From the NCBI GenBank assembly GCA_026708685.1, contig JAPOUL010000089.1:1-36668 (forward strand): a stretch of 36,668 nt of DNA, in the 5' to 3' direction. Positions within the stretch are counted from its first letter, which is position 1. Every line of letters starts with the position of its first letter. The position numbers and the translations under genes are program-made. This stretch comes from Bacteroidota bacterium. Lineage in GTDB: Bacteria; Bacteroidota; Rhodothermia; Rhodothermales; Bin80. Shown here piece after piece: positions 24,461 through 34,310 of the stretch. The notes under the pieces were generated by a model. That model ran no database searches and had not been told where the DNA came from. It saw nothing but the letters and a program-made list of their open reading frames with translations.

Positions 24461-26041
24461 ATGCTCAACAACTACTACCTGCTTCACCGACTTGCTCACC
24501 TGTGGAATCAATATCTGATCGGGGCTATGGTCATGGATACATGGTGTCATGGACCGGGAGAACTGATGATTACATTCCGCCATGATGGAAAAGACATAGC
24601 GATTTCGTTTCTGACCCATATGCCGATCGTAGGTACATTCCGACGCAGACAGGCCTCTCGTCCTCGCCGTAATACAAAGTCATTATTTCTTTCGCTTCGC
24701 CAGCAGTCGGTGACTGCAGTGCACATTGCTAGGAGTGATCGAGTCCTGACCCTGAACTTCACAGGTGGACTTCAATTGCAGGCACATCTGTATGGAAGTC
24801 GGGCGAATATTCTCCTGGCTGATCAGAATGGACAGGTACTGGAACCCTTTCGGAAGGGGGGGCCATCCGAACTTTCGCAGCCGCGTTGCATAGTGGAACC
24901 CCAGACGTTGGGAGAATTCCAACAGCAATGGGATGGATTACAGGGCGATACACTCAAGAAATTGCGTCGAATATATGTACGCTTCAGCAGGGAGCAAGCC
25001 GAAGAAGTCATTGAGGCAGTAAAGCGATATGATCCATTGACACCCGCTCACCTTTACGAGGCAGCTCAAGCATTACACCTGCAACTCCTTGATGCACAGG
25101 GACCGTTGTACATGTATCATCATCCTCTAACGGTTTCGTTGATTCCCTTAAGTATCAAAGCATCCGATCAACCAGAAGAATTCACAGATATAGATGAGGG
25201 AGTATGTGTATTCACCCAGCGTCTACTTGCAGAGAGAGCATATCGTGCAGAATATGAACCCCTTCGTAAAAATCTTATCCGTCAACTGGACAAAGCCCAG
25301 CGATCCTCCACTCAAATGAAGTATGAGCTCAGCCGACCCCATCGTGCAGATGAATACGAACGGATGGGGCATTTGCTGATGGCTTCCCCATCATTTCCTG
25401 CGGGTCAATCCCACAAGGAACTTGAGGATGTATTTCATGAAGAAGGATCGCTGGTGACCATCCCATTGAATCCAGAGTTGGATTCTATACAGAATGCTGA
25501 GCAGTACTATGAAAGAGCCCGCAAGGCTCGCCTATCTCGTTCCCACCTAGATGCCCTGATTCAACGAGCAGAATCGTCCATTCATGCACTGACTCAGCAA
25601 TTGCATGTGCTGGAGAAAACCAGGACCTACAAAGACTTGAAGGCATTTCAGAAGACTCAATCCAAATCTACTGCGACTGGGCAGTCGTTCAGACGCTACC
25701 CTCTCACACCGAACTATGAAGTCTGGGTTGGTCGCAATGCAAAGGAAAGCGAGGCACTGACGCTCCGACATGCCCGTCCCTTTGATCTATGGCTGCATGC
25801 CCGTGGGGTTAGCGGTGCTCACGCGGTTCTGCGACTTCCCAAGCGTAACGCGACACCAAGCCGCCATCTGATTGAGCAGGCAGCGGCGATAGCAGCTTGG
25901 CATAGCAAGGCACGGACCAGTAGTATGGCACCTGTGATTGTGACACCTCGAAAATATGTCCAAAAGCACCGAGGTGCTCCACTTGGACAAGTGTCTGTGA
26001 TGCGGGAGAGTGTGGTCATGGTTGAACCTGCACTCCCATGA
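24461..26041 (+). CDS. NFACT-family ribosome quality control protein (RqcH/Rqc2-like)
   Basis: 526 aa from ATG 24461. The N-terminal NFACT-N domain (MLNNYYLLHRLAHLWNQYLI, then TGGLQLQAHLYGSRANILLA), a central coiled coil (about residues 230-400, AERAYRAEYEPLRKNLIRQL) and the C-terminal NFACT-R domain (YEVWVGRNAKESEALTLRHA, DLWLHARGVSGAHAVLRL) are in the usual order. Relatives bind obstructed 50S subunits and add alanine tails to stalled peptides, or act as fibronectin-binding proteins in Firmicutes. The start is followed 1.6 kb later by uppP, 41 bases downstream of the stop. Confidence 0.9.
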   Translation: MLNNYYLLHRLAHLWNQYLIGAMVMDTWCHGPGELMITFRHDGKDIAISFLTHMPIVGTFRRRQASRPRRNTKSLFLSLRQQSVTAVHIARSDRVLTLNFTGGLQLQAHLYGSRANILLADQNGQVLEPFRKGGPSELSQPRCIVEPQTLGEFQQQWDGLQGDTLKKLRRIYVRFSREQAEEVIEAVKRYDPLTPAHLYEAAQALHLQLLDAQGPLYMYHHPLTVSLIPLSIKASDQPEEFTDIDEGVCVFTQRLLAERAYRAEYEPLRKNLIRQLDKAQRSSTQMKYELSRPHRADEYERMGHLLMASPSFPAGQSHKELEDVFHEEGSLVTIPLNPELDSIQNAEQYYERARKARLSRSHLDALIQRAESSIHALTQQLHVLEKTRTYKDLKAFQKTQSKSTATGQSFRRYPLTPNYEVWVGRNAKESEALTLRHARPFDLWLHARGVSGAHAVLRLPKRNATPSRHLIEQAAAIAAWHSKARTSSMAPVIVTPRKYVQKHRGAPLGQVSVMRESVVMVEPALP

Positions 26042-26081
26042 AGAATCTCTGTTTTATTTTTCTGGGGATTCCACTGTATTG

Positions 26082-26882
26082 ATGACTTGGTGGCAGGCCG
26101 CGATTCTTGGTTGTTTACAGGGGCTGACAGAGTTCTTACCCGTCTCTTCTTCTGGGCACTTGGTACTTGCACAACATGTACTTGGATTGCAGCTCACTGC
26201 TGATGTGACGTTTGAGGTTTTTCTTCACTTAGGAACTGCTTTTAGTATCATCACCGTCTATCGGCAGAAGCTATGGTCCATCGTCAAAGATACTGCTCTC
26301 AATGCTCGTCATCCCTTAAGGGCCTATCAATCACACTCCAATGTAAGAACGGTCTGGTTGGTCGTCATAGCAAGTGTTCCCGCTGGATTCGCCTATGTAT
26401 TTCTTGAAACGCAACTGGAATGGAGCTACGCACATCCCTGGTTTGCATGTATGATGTTAATCATGACGGGGATCTTGCTGGCAATGACGATGGTGGTACG
26501 TGCATCAACGGGGCACATCACGATCATGAAATCCACCCTGATTGGAATCGCACAGGCGGTCTCACTTCTGCCTGGCATGTCGCGATCGGGAGCGACCATT
26601 AGCACAGGATTGCTCTGCAATATCAAACCTGAAGAGGCAGCTGATTTTTCGTTTATCATGGTGTTACCTGCGATCTTCGGTGCATCATTGGTGAAGGGTT
26701 TGGACCTTCTACAGTCTTCGGAGCCGACCACATGGATCCCCATCCTAGTAGGGACATCCATTGCCTATGGAATGGGTATTTTTGCCATTCATGTTGTGTT
26801 AGGGTTTGTACGTCGGGGAAGATTGCATATATTTGCAAGTTATTGCGTAGGAGTTGGGATACTTGGGCTTCTTTTTTTGTAA
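26082..26882 (+). CDS. uppP: Undecaprenyl-diphosphatase UppP/BacA
   Basis: 266 aa from ATG 26082 (MTWWQAAILGCLQGLTEFLP); the frame opens upstream, but this is the standard BacA start. Catalytic signatures are both present: QGLTEFLPVSSSGHL and LLPGMSRSGATIS. About eight hydrophobic helices place it in the inner membrane. It removes a phosphate from undecaprenyl pyrophosphate to recycle the lipid carrier for peptidoglycan and gives bacitracin resistance. It follows the NFACT gene by 40 bases and precedes the EcsC gene by 33, so they may share a transcript. Confidence 0.96.
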   Translation: MTWWQAAILGCLQGLTEFLPVSSSGHLVLAQHVLGLQLTADVTFEVFLHLGTAFSIITVYRQKLWSIVKDTALNARHPLRAYQSHSNVRTVWLVVIASVPAGFAYVFLETQLEWSYAHPWFACMMLIMTGILLAMTMVVRASTGHITIMKSTLIGIAQAVSLLPGMSRSGATISTGLLCNIKPEEAADFSFIMVLPAIFGASLVKGLDLLQSSEPTTWIPILVGTSIAYGMGIFAIHVVLGFVRRGRLHIFASYCVGVGILGLLFL

Positions 26883-26915
26883 GCCTTTACTTAGGACATT
26901 CGTTAAACGCCATTG

Positions 26916-27734
26916 ATGAGACTGACCACATACGAAAAAACCGTTCAGAAGGAAGTTGACTTGTGGCTGAGAGGAGATGCATCGTTTCCTTCAAGAGCGA
27001 TGGATTGGCTAATGCGTCCGGTCGACTGGGCTGTTGAGCAGGGAGTTCCCACTCAACTCATGGACCAGATGAGCGAGGCTATCGGAGGATTTCTGTCCAA
27101 GCTCAATGATGCAACCAAATGGGCGGTTGATTTGGGAGGGATTCAGTCCGAAGCCCAGAAGAAAGGGCTTGCGATTACGGATCTGAAAGATCTCCGCACG
27201 CAACCCTTGGAAACCCTAGATGAACTAGCAAAGGGGCTCTTCACCCAGAGCACCATCATTGCTGCTCTCGGCGGAGGAGGAACAGGTTTGGGAGGGGCGG
27301 CCCTGATTGCTGCGGATATTCCCCTGCTTTTTGCCATCAACCTCCATTTGATTCAACGGATTGGTGCTTCCTATGGATTTCCGATGACTGGACCAGAGCA
27401 TGGCCCTGTCGTTTTGTCGATTTTCAATGCTGCAGCTGCCAATTCACGGGAGGCACGCAGTGGTGCGTTGCATGAAATTGGAATTGCAGCTGCTTCCTAC
27501 GCTGGGGGAGGAACGTATCAGGGGCGTGTACGTGGTGTCTTTGCGGATCAATCCAGACATGTCCCCCGAGAGCTGGCCAAAAATCTTGTGGGCCGAAAAT
27601 TACTGCAGACGATTCCGCTTGCAGGTGCCGCAGTAGGAGCTGGAGTCAATTACTGGTTCACCAAAGAGACAGCCCAGACATCGTACATGCTGTTTAGGGC
27701 GTTGTATGTAGAGCATAAAGATCGCCTTCAGTAA
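26916..27734 (+). CDS. EcsC-family protein
   Basis: 272 aa from ATG 26916; a TTG one codon earlier is less likely. It matches the EcsC family: MRLTTYEKTVQKEVDLWLRG, a central hydrophobic, glycine-rich section (IIAALGGGGTGLGGAALIAA, DIPLLFAINLHLIQRIGASY) and a C-terminal glycine-rich segment (IPLAGAAVGAGVNYWFTKET). EcsC is named from the B. subtilis ecs locus, where it accompanies an ABC transporter; its function is unknown, and no ABC transporter is next to it here. It is the last core gene before the defence-type locus. Confidence 0.9.
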   Translation: MRLTTYEKTVQKEVDLWLRGDASFPSRAMDWLMRPVDWAVEQGVPTQLMDQMSEAIGGFLSKLNDATKWAVDLGGIQSEAQKKGLAITDLKDLRTQPLETLDELAKGLFTQSTIIAALGGGGTGLGGAALIAADIPLLFAINLHLIQRIGASYGFPMTGPEHGPVVLSIFNAAAANSREARSGALHEIGIAAASYAGGGTYQGRVRGVFADQSRHVPRELAKNLVGRKLLQTIPLAGAAVGAGVNYWFTKETAQTSYMLFRALYVEHKDRLQ

Positions 27735-27946
27735 CTCGTGATCCACTCCCACCAAGAACAGACACATGTGATGGCAGTCCACTCATCTGATTTTTTCATG
27801 GATCATAGATGGACTGGCGATCTACGCCTAGATCATTCAATGGTAAGGGCACCTTTGCTCAACGGTGAAGATCTCTATCTTGTCTTCATGCCACTTAATG
27901 ATGTTGATTGACGGTGTGAGTTTTACAAAGAAGATGGACCCGCCGC

Positions 27947-30070
27947 ATGGAGTTTGACAAACACGGCCTTTACTTTCATCATCAAATCACATTGCCATCG
28001 GATGATGTTTGGATTCCTGCGAATGAGTCCGTCTCGGTAGCTGGGCGTGATATTGGGGGGATGGTCTACATTGGAAAGAGATTAGACGGCACATACAACA
28101 AAAATAGTGATTCCGTCATTGATCCAAGTTTACCCGTGAATCAGTTTACCAATCCGCTCCAATATGGATTTTCGCTTGGGCGGACTCCATGGAGATACTG
28201 TTGCATGGACCCCTTCAGGCGTGCATTATATCTGGAGTGGCTTGCCAGTGGTCGATCGGTTGAAGGATTTGATGATAGCTATATCTGCCTGTATTTCTTC
28301 GGATTAGAACGACGATTTTTCCTTGATTCGCCCTCAAAAAAGGAGCAACGAATGATTCTTTCTGAGGCGAAGAGACTGTTAAGGATATACAAGGGAAAGC
28401 ACAAGGGCAAATATGCAGAGAGAAGACTGATCAGGTTTATCCAAACCGCAATCCCCATCGTGTCCGATGAAACTGAAATCAAGCCACGGTTTCAGAACCT
28501 GCGGTTTGGAGGAAGGCCATCTCTGGATCTATCGGTCGCGATCAAAAGGTTCATCAATGCCAATGGCGCACTGAATGCGGAGTGGTATCTGGTCTTGTAT
28601 GCGATGCATCCCAAGACGAAGTTTCCAGCTGGGACAAGACGAGTATTCCCCGAATTTAGGGCTTTATTCAAACACTTTTTTGACAAGGAATTTCCAAATG
28701 GATTATCTATTCCTATGACGAATGCACTGATACACCCCATCTATGAGGCAAAGGAGCAACAATTCTCAGTGGATCTCAGTCGTTATTTTGGCAAGGTGCC
28801 AGATCTCACCAGCATTTATGCATTGGAAAATCAGGTGATGAAAATGATTGATAAAGTTTCGGATCAGCTGACCGATTATCGACGATATAAGTCTACAGCT
28901 GAAGGTAAGAATTTTCCGATGAAAGCGTTCAAATTGCTTCCATCAAGTATCCGATCACAGTTCACACCAGTAGAGTTAAAAAATTTAAAAAACCTGATAG
29001 AATCAGCCATTCGCTCTAAAAAGAAACTTCGGCTGAGAGATTTGGTGAAAGCGATCAACCCGGATTATCGCTTCCAAATTCAAAAACTTCAATTATCTAG
29101 ACTTTCTGAATCACTCCAAGTTCTTTGCTACGGAATCATACCTGATTACTCGTTTGAATGGACGGATATTGATGTGGGTGAATACGTTTTTGTTTTTGAG
29201 CTCCCCCAAGATTCTCCACCTCGCACGGAGGTGAGCAAGGAATACAAACAAGCCATCCTTTGCATGATGGCTGGTGTGATGGTCGCCCATAAAAAAGATG
29301 ACTGGATTAACTCTACCGATGAAGTTTTCTTGGAATCCTATGTTCAATCGGTTCCGTTAACCCACGAGGAGCAGCTTCGCCTCTCCAAGAATCTGGAGTA
29401 TATGATCCAATTTATCCCAACCATGGAATGGTTTCGTCAGATCCTGAAAATATCTCCCAAGAAAAACCATCATCGAGCCGCAGAGATGGCACTTTGCATC
29501 GCCATGGTCAATGGTAAAGCTGAGCCTGATCAGATCAAGATGATCCAGAAAATTTACAAGGCAGTCGGGCTCAAACCTGATACGATTTATTCTGATTTAC
29601 ATGCTATTTCGGCATCGGGGAAGCTCGAAACCATCATTCTTGAACAAAATCAGAGCAAGCATTTCAAAGTTCCAGCCCCCGCAGCTCCTGACCAGCCGGT
29701 GGTCTTGGATGAGGAGCACATTGCCTCTCTAAAATCGGAGACGAAGCAGGTATTTACCCTTTTAGGTGAGATCTTTGAGGACCAGAACGATAGTGAAGTG
29801 GATCAACAGGATCAAGAAGAAGCTCCCGAAATCTTTGAAGGCTTGGATCAAGCACACTCGGCTCTGCTCACGGAATTGCTCGCAAGAGATGCAATGGACG
29901 AATCCGAATTTACTGGATTGACATCGCAACTGAAATTGATGAAGGAGGGAGCCCTTGAAACGCTGAATGAATGGTCGTTTGATCAATTTGATGATCTGCT
30001 GATTGATGACCATGAGGGTTTTGAGATCAACCCTGAAATCAGGAATATCTTGCAACCAAAAGATTCCTGA
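27947..30070 (+). CDS. sngA: TerB_N/TerB/TerB_C-domain protein, Shango-like SngA
   Basis: 707 aa from ATG 27947. The N-terminal region (about 15-230: SVAGRDIGGMVYIGKRLDGT, then QYGFSLGRTPWRYCCMDPFR and FFGLERRFFLD) matches TerB_N. A central tellurite-resistance TerB helical domain lies at about 440-565 (PLTHEEQLRLSKNLEYMIQF, RAAEMALCIAMVNGKAEPDQ), and an acidic TerB_C-like end at about 580-707. In Shango the TerB-domain protein works with an ATPase and a helicase; the precise role of each part is not known. The gene is 212 bases after ecsC, with no evident ribosome site. All three genes of this locus are intact and on the same strand. The symbol is by analogy. Confidence 0.85.
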   Translation: MEFDKHGLYFHHQITLPSDDVWIPANESVSVAGRDIGGMVYIGKRLDGTYNKNSDSVIDPSLPVNQFTNPLQYGFSLGRTPWRYCCMDPFRRALYLEWLASGRSVEGFDDSYICLYFFGLERRFFLDSPSKKEQRMILSEAKRLLRIYKGKHKGKYAERRLIRFIQTAIPIVSDETEIKPRFQNLRFGGRPSLDLSVAIKRFINANGALNAEWYLVLYAMHPKTKFPAGTRRVFPEFRALFKHFFDKEFPNGLSIPMTNALIHPIYEAKEQQFSVDLSRYFGKVPDLTSIYALENQVMKMIDKVSDQLTDYRRYKSTAEGKNFPMKAFKLLPSSIRSQFTPVELKNLKNLIESAIRSKKKLRLRDLVKAINPDYRFQIQKLQLSRLSESLQVLCYGIIPDYSFEWTDIDVGEYVFVFELPQDSPPRTEVSKEYKQAILCMMAGVMVAHKKDDWINSTDEVFLESYVQSVPLTHEEQLRLSKNLEYMIQFIPTMEWFRQILKISPKKNHHRAAEMALCIAMVNGKAEPDQIKMIQKIYKAVGLKPDTIYSDLHAISASGKLETIILEQNQSKHFKVPAPAAPDQPVVLDEEHIASLKSETKQVFTLLGEIFEDQNDSEVDQQDQEEAPEIFEGLDQAHSALLTELLARDAMDESEFTGLTSQLKLMKEGALETLNEWSFDQFDDLLIDDHEGFEINPEIRNILQPKDS

Positions 30071-30115
30071 CCACTTTAACCCAATCCTTTCCATCCAAGA
30101 AGCTGATTATTTTTC

Positions 30116-31405
30116 ATGAAGAAACCCCACATCAAGAATCGTGACCGCGATGCAATCATGCAGTCATTAAGAGCAGGGGTTGTTCCCAAACTTGGACTGC
30201 GGTATATTCAGGTTGGTCGAAAACTTGAACTCAGTGAGTTGATCCGTGACCTTGAACGTAACCGATCGGGTGGGGCTTCCATTCGATTTATCATTGGTGA
30301 GTATGGATCTGGGAAAACCTTTTTCATGAATCTGGTTCGTCTCATTGCCTTGGAGGAGGGAATGGTCACGCTTTCGGCAGACCTCTCTCCCGTACGCCGT
30401 CTGCAGGCAACGGGGGGACAGGCACGATCACTTTACGCAGAACTCGCCAGAAATGCATCAACGCGTACCAAACCCAATGGAGGTGCGATCGGATCAGTTG
30501 TTGAACGTTTTGCAGGCCAAATTCTTCAGAGATCAATCAGGGAAGGCGTTAAGTCTGAAGAGTTGATCCATGAACAGCTCTCTCATTTACAAGAACTCAC
30601 AGGGGGGTATGACTTTGCAGCGGTGATTGCCCGTTATCTGGAGGGATTCAACAGTGGGAATGAGAAACTGTGTTCCAATGCTCTTCGTTGGCTACGGGCG
30701 GAATACTCTACAAAAACGGAGGCACGGAAAGCACTTGGGGTCAGAACCATTGTCAATGACAGCAATGTTTATGATCATCTGAAATTGTTTTCATTGTTCG
30801 TTCGTGAAGCTGGATACAAGGGTTTATTGGTGACGCTTGATGAAATGGTCAATTTGTATAAACTGACATCAACGCCAGCCAGAAAGGCAAACTTTGAACA
30901 AATTTTAAGGATCCTCAACGATGTGCTTCAGGGCAATACCAGTTACATCAGTTTTCTGATGGCGGGTACACCAGAGTTTTTGATGGATCCGCGGAGAGGA
31001 TTGTATAGCTATGAAGCACTCCAGACCAGATTGATGGAAAACCCATTTGCAAAGGATGGTCTTGTTGATATGTCGGGTCCTGTGATCCGACTTGCGAGTT
31101 TAACTCAGGAAGAGATTTTCGTACTCCTCTCCAATATTCGAACCGTAGTCCAAGGAGAAGATTCTGCTCTTGGTGATGATGCCCTCAAGGCATTTATGAC
31201 TCACTGCTCCAAGCGAATTGGGAATGCCTATTTTCGAACTCCTCGGAATACCGTCAAAGCATTCGTGAATCTACTGGCGGTTCTGGAGCAAAACCCTGAA
31301 ACCAGCTGGGAGACATTGATTGGAACTGTGGAAGTGGAAAGTGATGAATTCTTGAGTTCCCCTAGTAAACCATCCGATGATGAGCTTGCCTCCTTCAAGC
31401 TCTGA
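30116..31405 (+). CDS. sngB: BrxD-like (DUF2791) P-loop ATPase, Shango-like SngB
   Basis: 429 aa from ATG 30116, 45 bases after sngA. Walker A is GEYGSGKT at 61-68 (IRFIIGEYGSGKTFFMNL); Walker B is GLLVTLDEM with D242-E243. The start (NRDRDAIMQSLRAGVVPKLG, then LRYIQVGR) and the remainder (TSYISFLMAGTPEFL, YFRTPRNTVKAFVNLLAVLE) are typical of DUF2791/BrxD ATPases, used in BREX types 2 and 6 and in Shango. It probably forms the ATP-driven partner of the downstream helicase. The helicase gene starts inside its last 29 bases, so translation is coupled. Confidence 0.88.
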   Translation: MKKPHIKNRDRDAIMQSLRAGVVPKLGLRYIQVGRKLELSELIRDLERNRSGGASIRFIIGEYGSGKTFFMNLVRLIALEEGMVTLSADLSPVRRLQATGGQARSLYAELARNASTRTKPNGGAIGSVVERFAGQILQRSIREGVKSEELIHEQLSHLQELTGGYDFAAVIARYLEGFNSGNEKLCSNALRWLRAEYSTKTEARKALGVRTIVNDSNVYDHLKLFSLFVREAGYKGLLVTLDEMVNLYKLTSTPARKANFEQILRILNDVLQGNTSYISFLMAGTPEFLMDPRRGLYSYEALQTRLMENPFAKDGLVDMSGPVIRLASLTQEEIFVLLSNIRTVVQGEDSALGDDALKAFMTHCSKRIGNAYFRTPRNTVKAFVNLLAVLEQNPETSWETLIGTVEVESDEFLSSPSKPSDDELASFKL

Positions 31406-33605
31406 ATCATCGCAGGGATTCGACCGCTTGGCAGAGCCCGTCCAGCGGTGGATATGGCATCAAGGCTGGGAGACGCTTCATGAAATTCAAGAGCGTTCCA
31501 TTTCTGCAATCTTAGATCATGAGCGTGATGTGATCATTGCGGCAGCCACAGCACAGGGAAAGACGGAAGCTGCCTTCCTTCCATTGGTCTCTTCGGTTCT
31601 ACATGCATCAGAAAAAACTGGATTTGATCTGGTCTATCTGAGTCCTCTTAAGGCACTAATCAATGATCAGTTTGAGCGCTTGCAGGATTTAGGTGAGAGG
31701 GCAGATCTGCCGGTGTATCCATGGCATGGGGATATTTCACTGAATATCAAGCAGCGAGCTCGGAGGAAACCTCGGGGGATTCTGATGATCACCCCCGAGT
31801 CGCTGGAGGCGTTTTTTATTCTACGGGGACATGAAGTGCCCAGAGTGTTTCAAGGGGTTCAGGCAGTTGTGATTGATGAATTACATGCGTTTTTAGGCAA
31901 TGAACGCGGGATCCATGTACGCTCTCTTTTAACTCGTATGGAGCAGTCAACGGGGCGAAGGATCCGCCGAGTAGGTTTGTCGGCCACTTTGCAAGACATG
32001 CATCTAGTTCGTGAGTATCTACGTCCTGAGGATCCGAAAGATGTGGATGTTTTGGAGGATAAGGCATCTCAATTTTGGCTCAAGGCCCAGATTCGTGGCT
32101 ATCTGAAAAAAGGACAGGTGTCCGATGAGAAGGACCCCGATGATCATGATAGACAGACCCATGAAGTGGTCAAGCATCTTAGTAAGACATTGAGGGGAAA
32201 ACGAAATCTCATTTTTGCAGGCTCTCGTCAAAATGTTGAGTTTTATGCGGATGCCCTTCGTCAATACTCAGAAAAAAATCGTTGGCCGCTGGAATTTTTT
32301 CCTCATCATGCCAGCCTCTCCAAGGATCATCGAGTGGGCTTGGAAGAGCGTCTTAAATCGCATCCAGCTACGACAGCCGTGTGCACAACCACATTGGAAC
32401 TTGGGATTGATATCGGAGAGATTGAAAGTGTGGCCCAGATTGGTCCTGCTTTTTCGGTTTCTTCACTACGTCAGAGGCTTGGTCGTTCTGGTCGTCGCAA
32501 GGATGTGCCTGCAGTTTTACGGATATATCAGATAGAGACCGACCCAGGGTCGGATTCCCATCTCCTTGATCGTTTATTTCTTGGGCTGATCCAGTCCATT
32601 GCGATGATGGAACTGCTCCGACAGAAATGGTGTGAGCCTCCTTCCCCACAGGCATTACATCTCTCTACACTTACCCATCAGATTCTTTCCGTGATTGCAG
32701 AACATGGAGGAACGAGTGCAAGTCATTTGTACGAAACGCTCTGCCTGCGAGGCCCATTTTTAAGAGTCACTCGTTCCCTTTTTGCCCGTCTACTGAGACA
32801 GATTGGATCTCCAGATGTCGCATTGATTGAGCAGGGTGCTGATGGAACACTTCTTCTTGGAAAAGCAGGGGAGCGAATCACGGAGCATTACAGCTTTTAT
32901 GCGGTGTTTCAAACGCCCGAGGAATATAGAATCATTGCGGACCATCAGGAACTGGGGACATTACCGATTTCAATGGTCTTAACTCAGGACATGACCATTG
33001 TGTTTTCTGGAAGGCGTTGGAGAATTCTTCGGATTCATGATCGCGAAAAGATCATTGAAGTCACTTCTGATCGTGTTGGAAAGCCACTGTCCTTCGGGGG
33101 TGAGGGTGGACTCCTTCACGATAGGGTCGTCGCTGAGATGCGAAATGTACTCAAAGGTACAGAGGTTCCAGTGTATTTGGATGCTATGGCAACTGAGCTA
33201 CTTGAAGATGCACGTGTAACGTTTCAGCGTTTGAATTTAGATGAGACTTATGTTGTAAAGATTAGAGAGCGACATGCACTGATTGCTACTTGGGTTGGGA
33301 CTATCAAATCATCTACTCTTGCTTTAGTTCTAAGTGGCATGGGGTACAGCGTAGATTGTTATGACGGTTTTCTTGATGTCACATGGACATCAGAATTGCC
33401 TCCAGTGATGATTGCATTGAGTCAGATTGCTCATTCAGACGCATCCATCTGCCAACAAAGTATTTCACCAAAGGCAACTCTTCAAACTGAAAAATTCCAT
33501 CGTTTTTTGAGCACAGACCTATTGATGGAGGATGCGGCCAGCAGCAGGCTTGATTTTGAGGCGATGCCTACACTGGCCCGAACATTGATCAGCTCTATTC
33601 AGTAA
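31377..33605 (+). CDS. sngC: DEAD/DEAH-box helicase (Lhr/BrxHI-like), Shango-like SngC
   Basis: 742 aa; ATG at 31377 or 31380 (both inside sngB). Superfamily 2 motifs are complete: motif I AATAQGKTE (near 56-64), Ia VYLSPLKALINDQ, II DELH (D167-H170), III GLSATL, V TTTLELGIDIG and VI QRLGRSGRR, followed by a WH/Lhr-type C-terminal half (SASHLYETLCLRGPFLRVTR). It is closest by pattern to the helicases that accompany BrxD (BrxHI) and to SngC. In defence systems such helicases move on or unwind invading DNA; target and polarity are unknown here. It overlaps sngB by 29 bases and closes the operon. Confidence 0.9.
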   Translation: MMSLPPSSSESSQGFDRLAEPVQRWIWHQGWETLHEIQERSISAILDHERDVIIAAATAQGKTEAAFLPLVSSVLHASEKTGFDLVYLSPLKALINDQFERLQDLGERADLPVYPWHGDISLNIKQRARRKPRGILMITPESLEAFFILRGHEVPRVFQGVQAVVIDELHAFLGNERGIHVRSLLTRMEQSTGRRIRRVGLSATLQDMHLVREYLRPEDPKDVDVLEDKASQFWLKAQIRGYLKKGQVSDEKDPDDHDRQTHEVVKHLSKTLRGKRNLIFAGSRQNVEFYADALRQYSEKNRWPLEFFPHHASLSKDHRVGLEERLKSHPATTAVCTTTLELGIDIGEIESVAQIGPAFSVSSLRQRLGRSGRRKDVPAVLRIYQIETDPGSDSHLLDRLFLGLIQSIAMMELLRQKWCEPPSPQALHLSTLTHQILSVIAEHGGTSASHLYETLCLRGPFLRVTRSLFARLLRQIGSPDVALIEQGADGTLLLGKAGERITEHYSFYAVFQTPEEYRIIADHQELGTLPISMVLTQDMTIVFSGRRWRILRIHDREKIIEVTSDRVGKPLSFGGEGGLLHDRVVAEMRNVLKGTEVPVYLDAMATELLEDARVTFQRLNLDETYVVKIRERHALIATWVGTIKSSTLALVLSGMGYSVDCYDGFLDVTWTSELPPVMIALSQIAHSDASICQQSISPKATLQTEKFHRFLSTDLLMEDAASSRLDFEAMPTLARTLISSIQ

Positions 33606-34214
33606 GCAAATCTGGAATCTTTCATCAAGAATATTTAAAGTGGCATGATGCCTCAAAAAATTCCCGAAAAATGAGGATAGGGGAAGGTGAGTAATTATAT
33701 GACGACACATGACGAACTTTGATAAAATGATAGACCTACAAATATGGAATTCTCATAAATGAGATTGAAAAATACTTTGCATCCAGATATGCCAACAATC
33801 CAAGCAGATGTCTCAGTACAGCAAGATTAATCTTTTACACTACATGCCTCGCAAATTTCACGATTATTATTGATGAGCGACTGCATGTGAAACTGTTCTT
33901 TTCAAATGAGGCTTGCAGTCACATTTAAGGTGCATTAATCAACTCCTTCTCTCATTAATGTATCCTTTTTGATCTAGCGGTGTGTGCTTGATTTTGTTTT
34001 TCGGGACGACCATTCTACGATCTCAATCTATTGAGTCATCACCGAGGATCACACCTGTTTGCGACTATAGCGAGTGTAAGTTTGGTTTCTAGCGGTAGCG
34101 ATTCGTGGGTGATGTAATTGACTACGGAGATGGTGGAAGTAGCCTCTGGACTGCTAGTGGATCATAGTCAGGATCGTTATGCGGTATGAAGATGTATTAA
34201 TGTCAGTTGCTGAA
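33606..34214. other. Gene-free stretch after the Shango-like operon
   Basis: No protein-like frame, RNA gene or repeat is seen. The area is AT-rich, interrupted on all frames, and runs into the 97-bp repeat copy 3. Confidence 0.45.
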
Positions 34215-34310
34215 GAGCCGTTTACAAAACCTCAAAGTCAATTCTAAATATGTATCTCAAATTCTCATGTCAACATTTGTACGAAAACGCGTAGGTTTGC
34301 AGAAGCCCCT
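34215..34310 (+). repeat. 97-bp palindrome-ended repeat, copy 3
   Basis: Same orientation as copy 1. GAGCCGTTTACAAAACCTCA followed by AAGTCAA is close to copy 1 (GAGCCTTTTGCAAAACCTCT, AAGTCAA), and the end GTAGGTTTGCAGAAGCC corresponds to its right arm. It is the most diverged copy. Its right end abuts the stop of the broken retropepsin gene at 34309. Confidence 0.5.

Noticed and set aside
27735..27946. Possible attachment site or tRNA-type integration point before the Shango-like operon
   Set aside because: No tRNA, integrase or matching direct repeat was found at either end of the operon.
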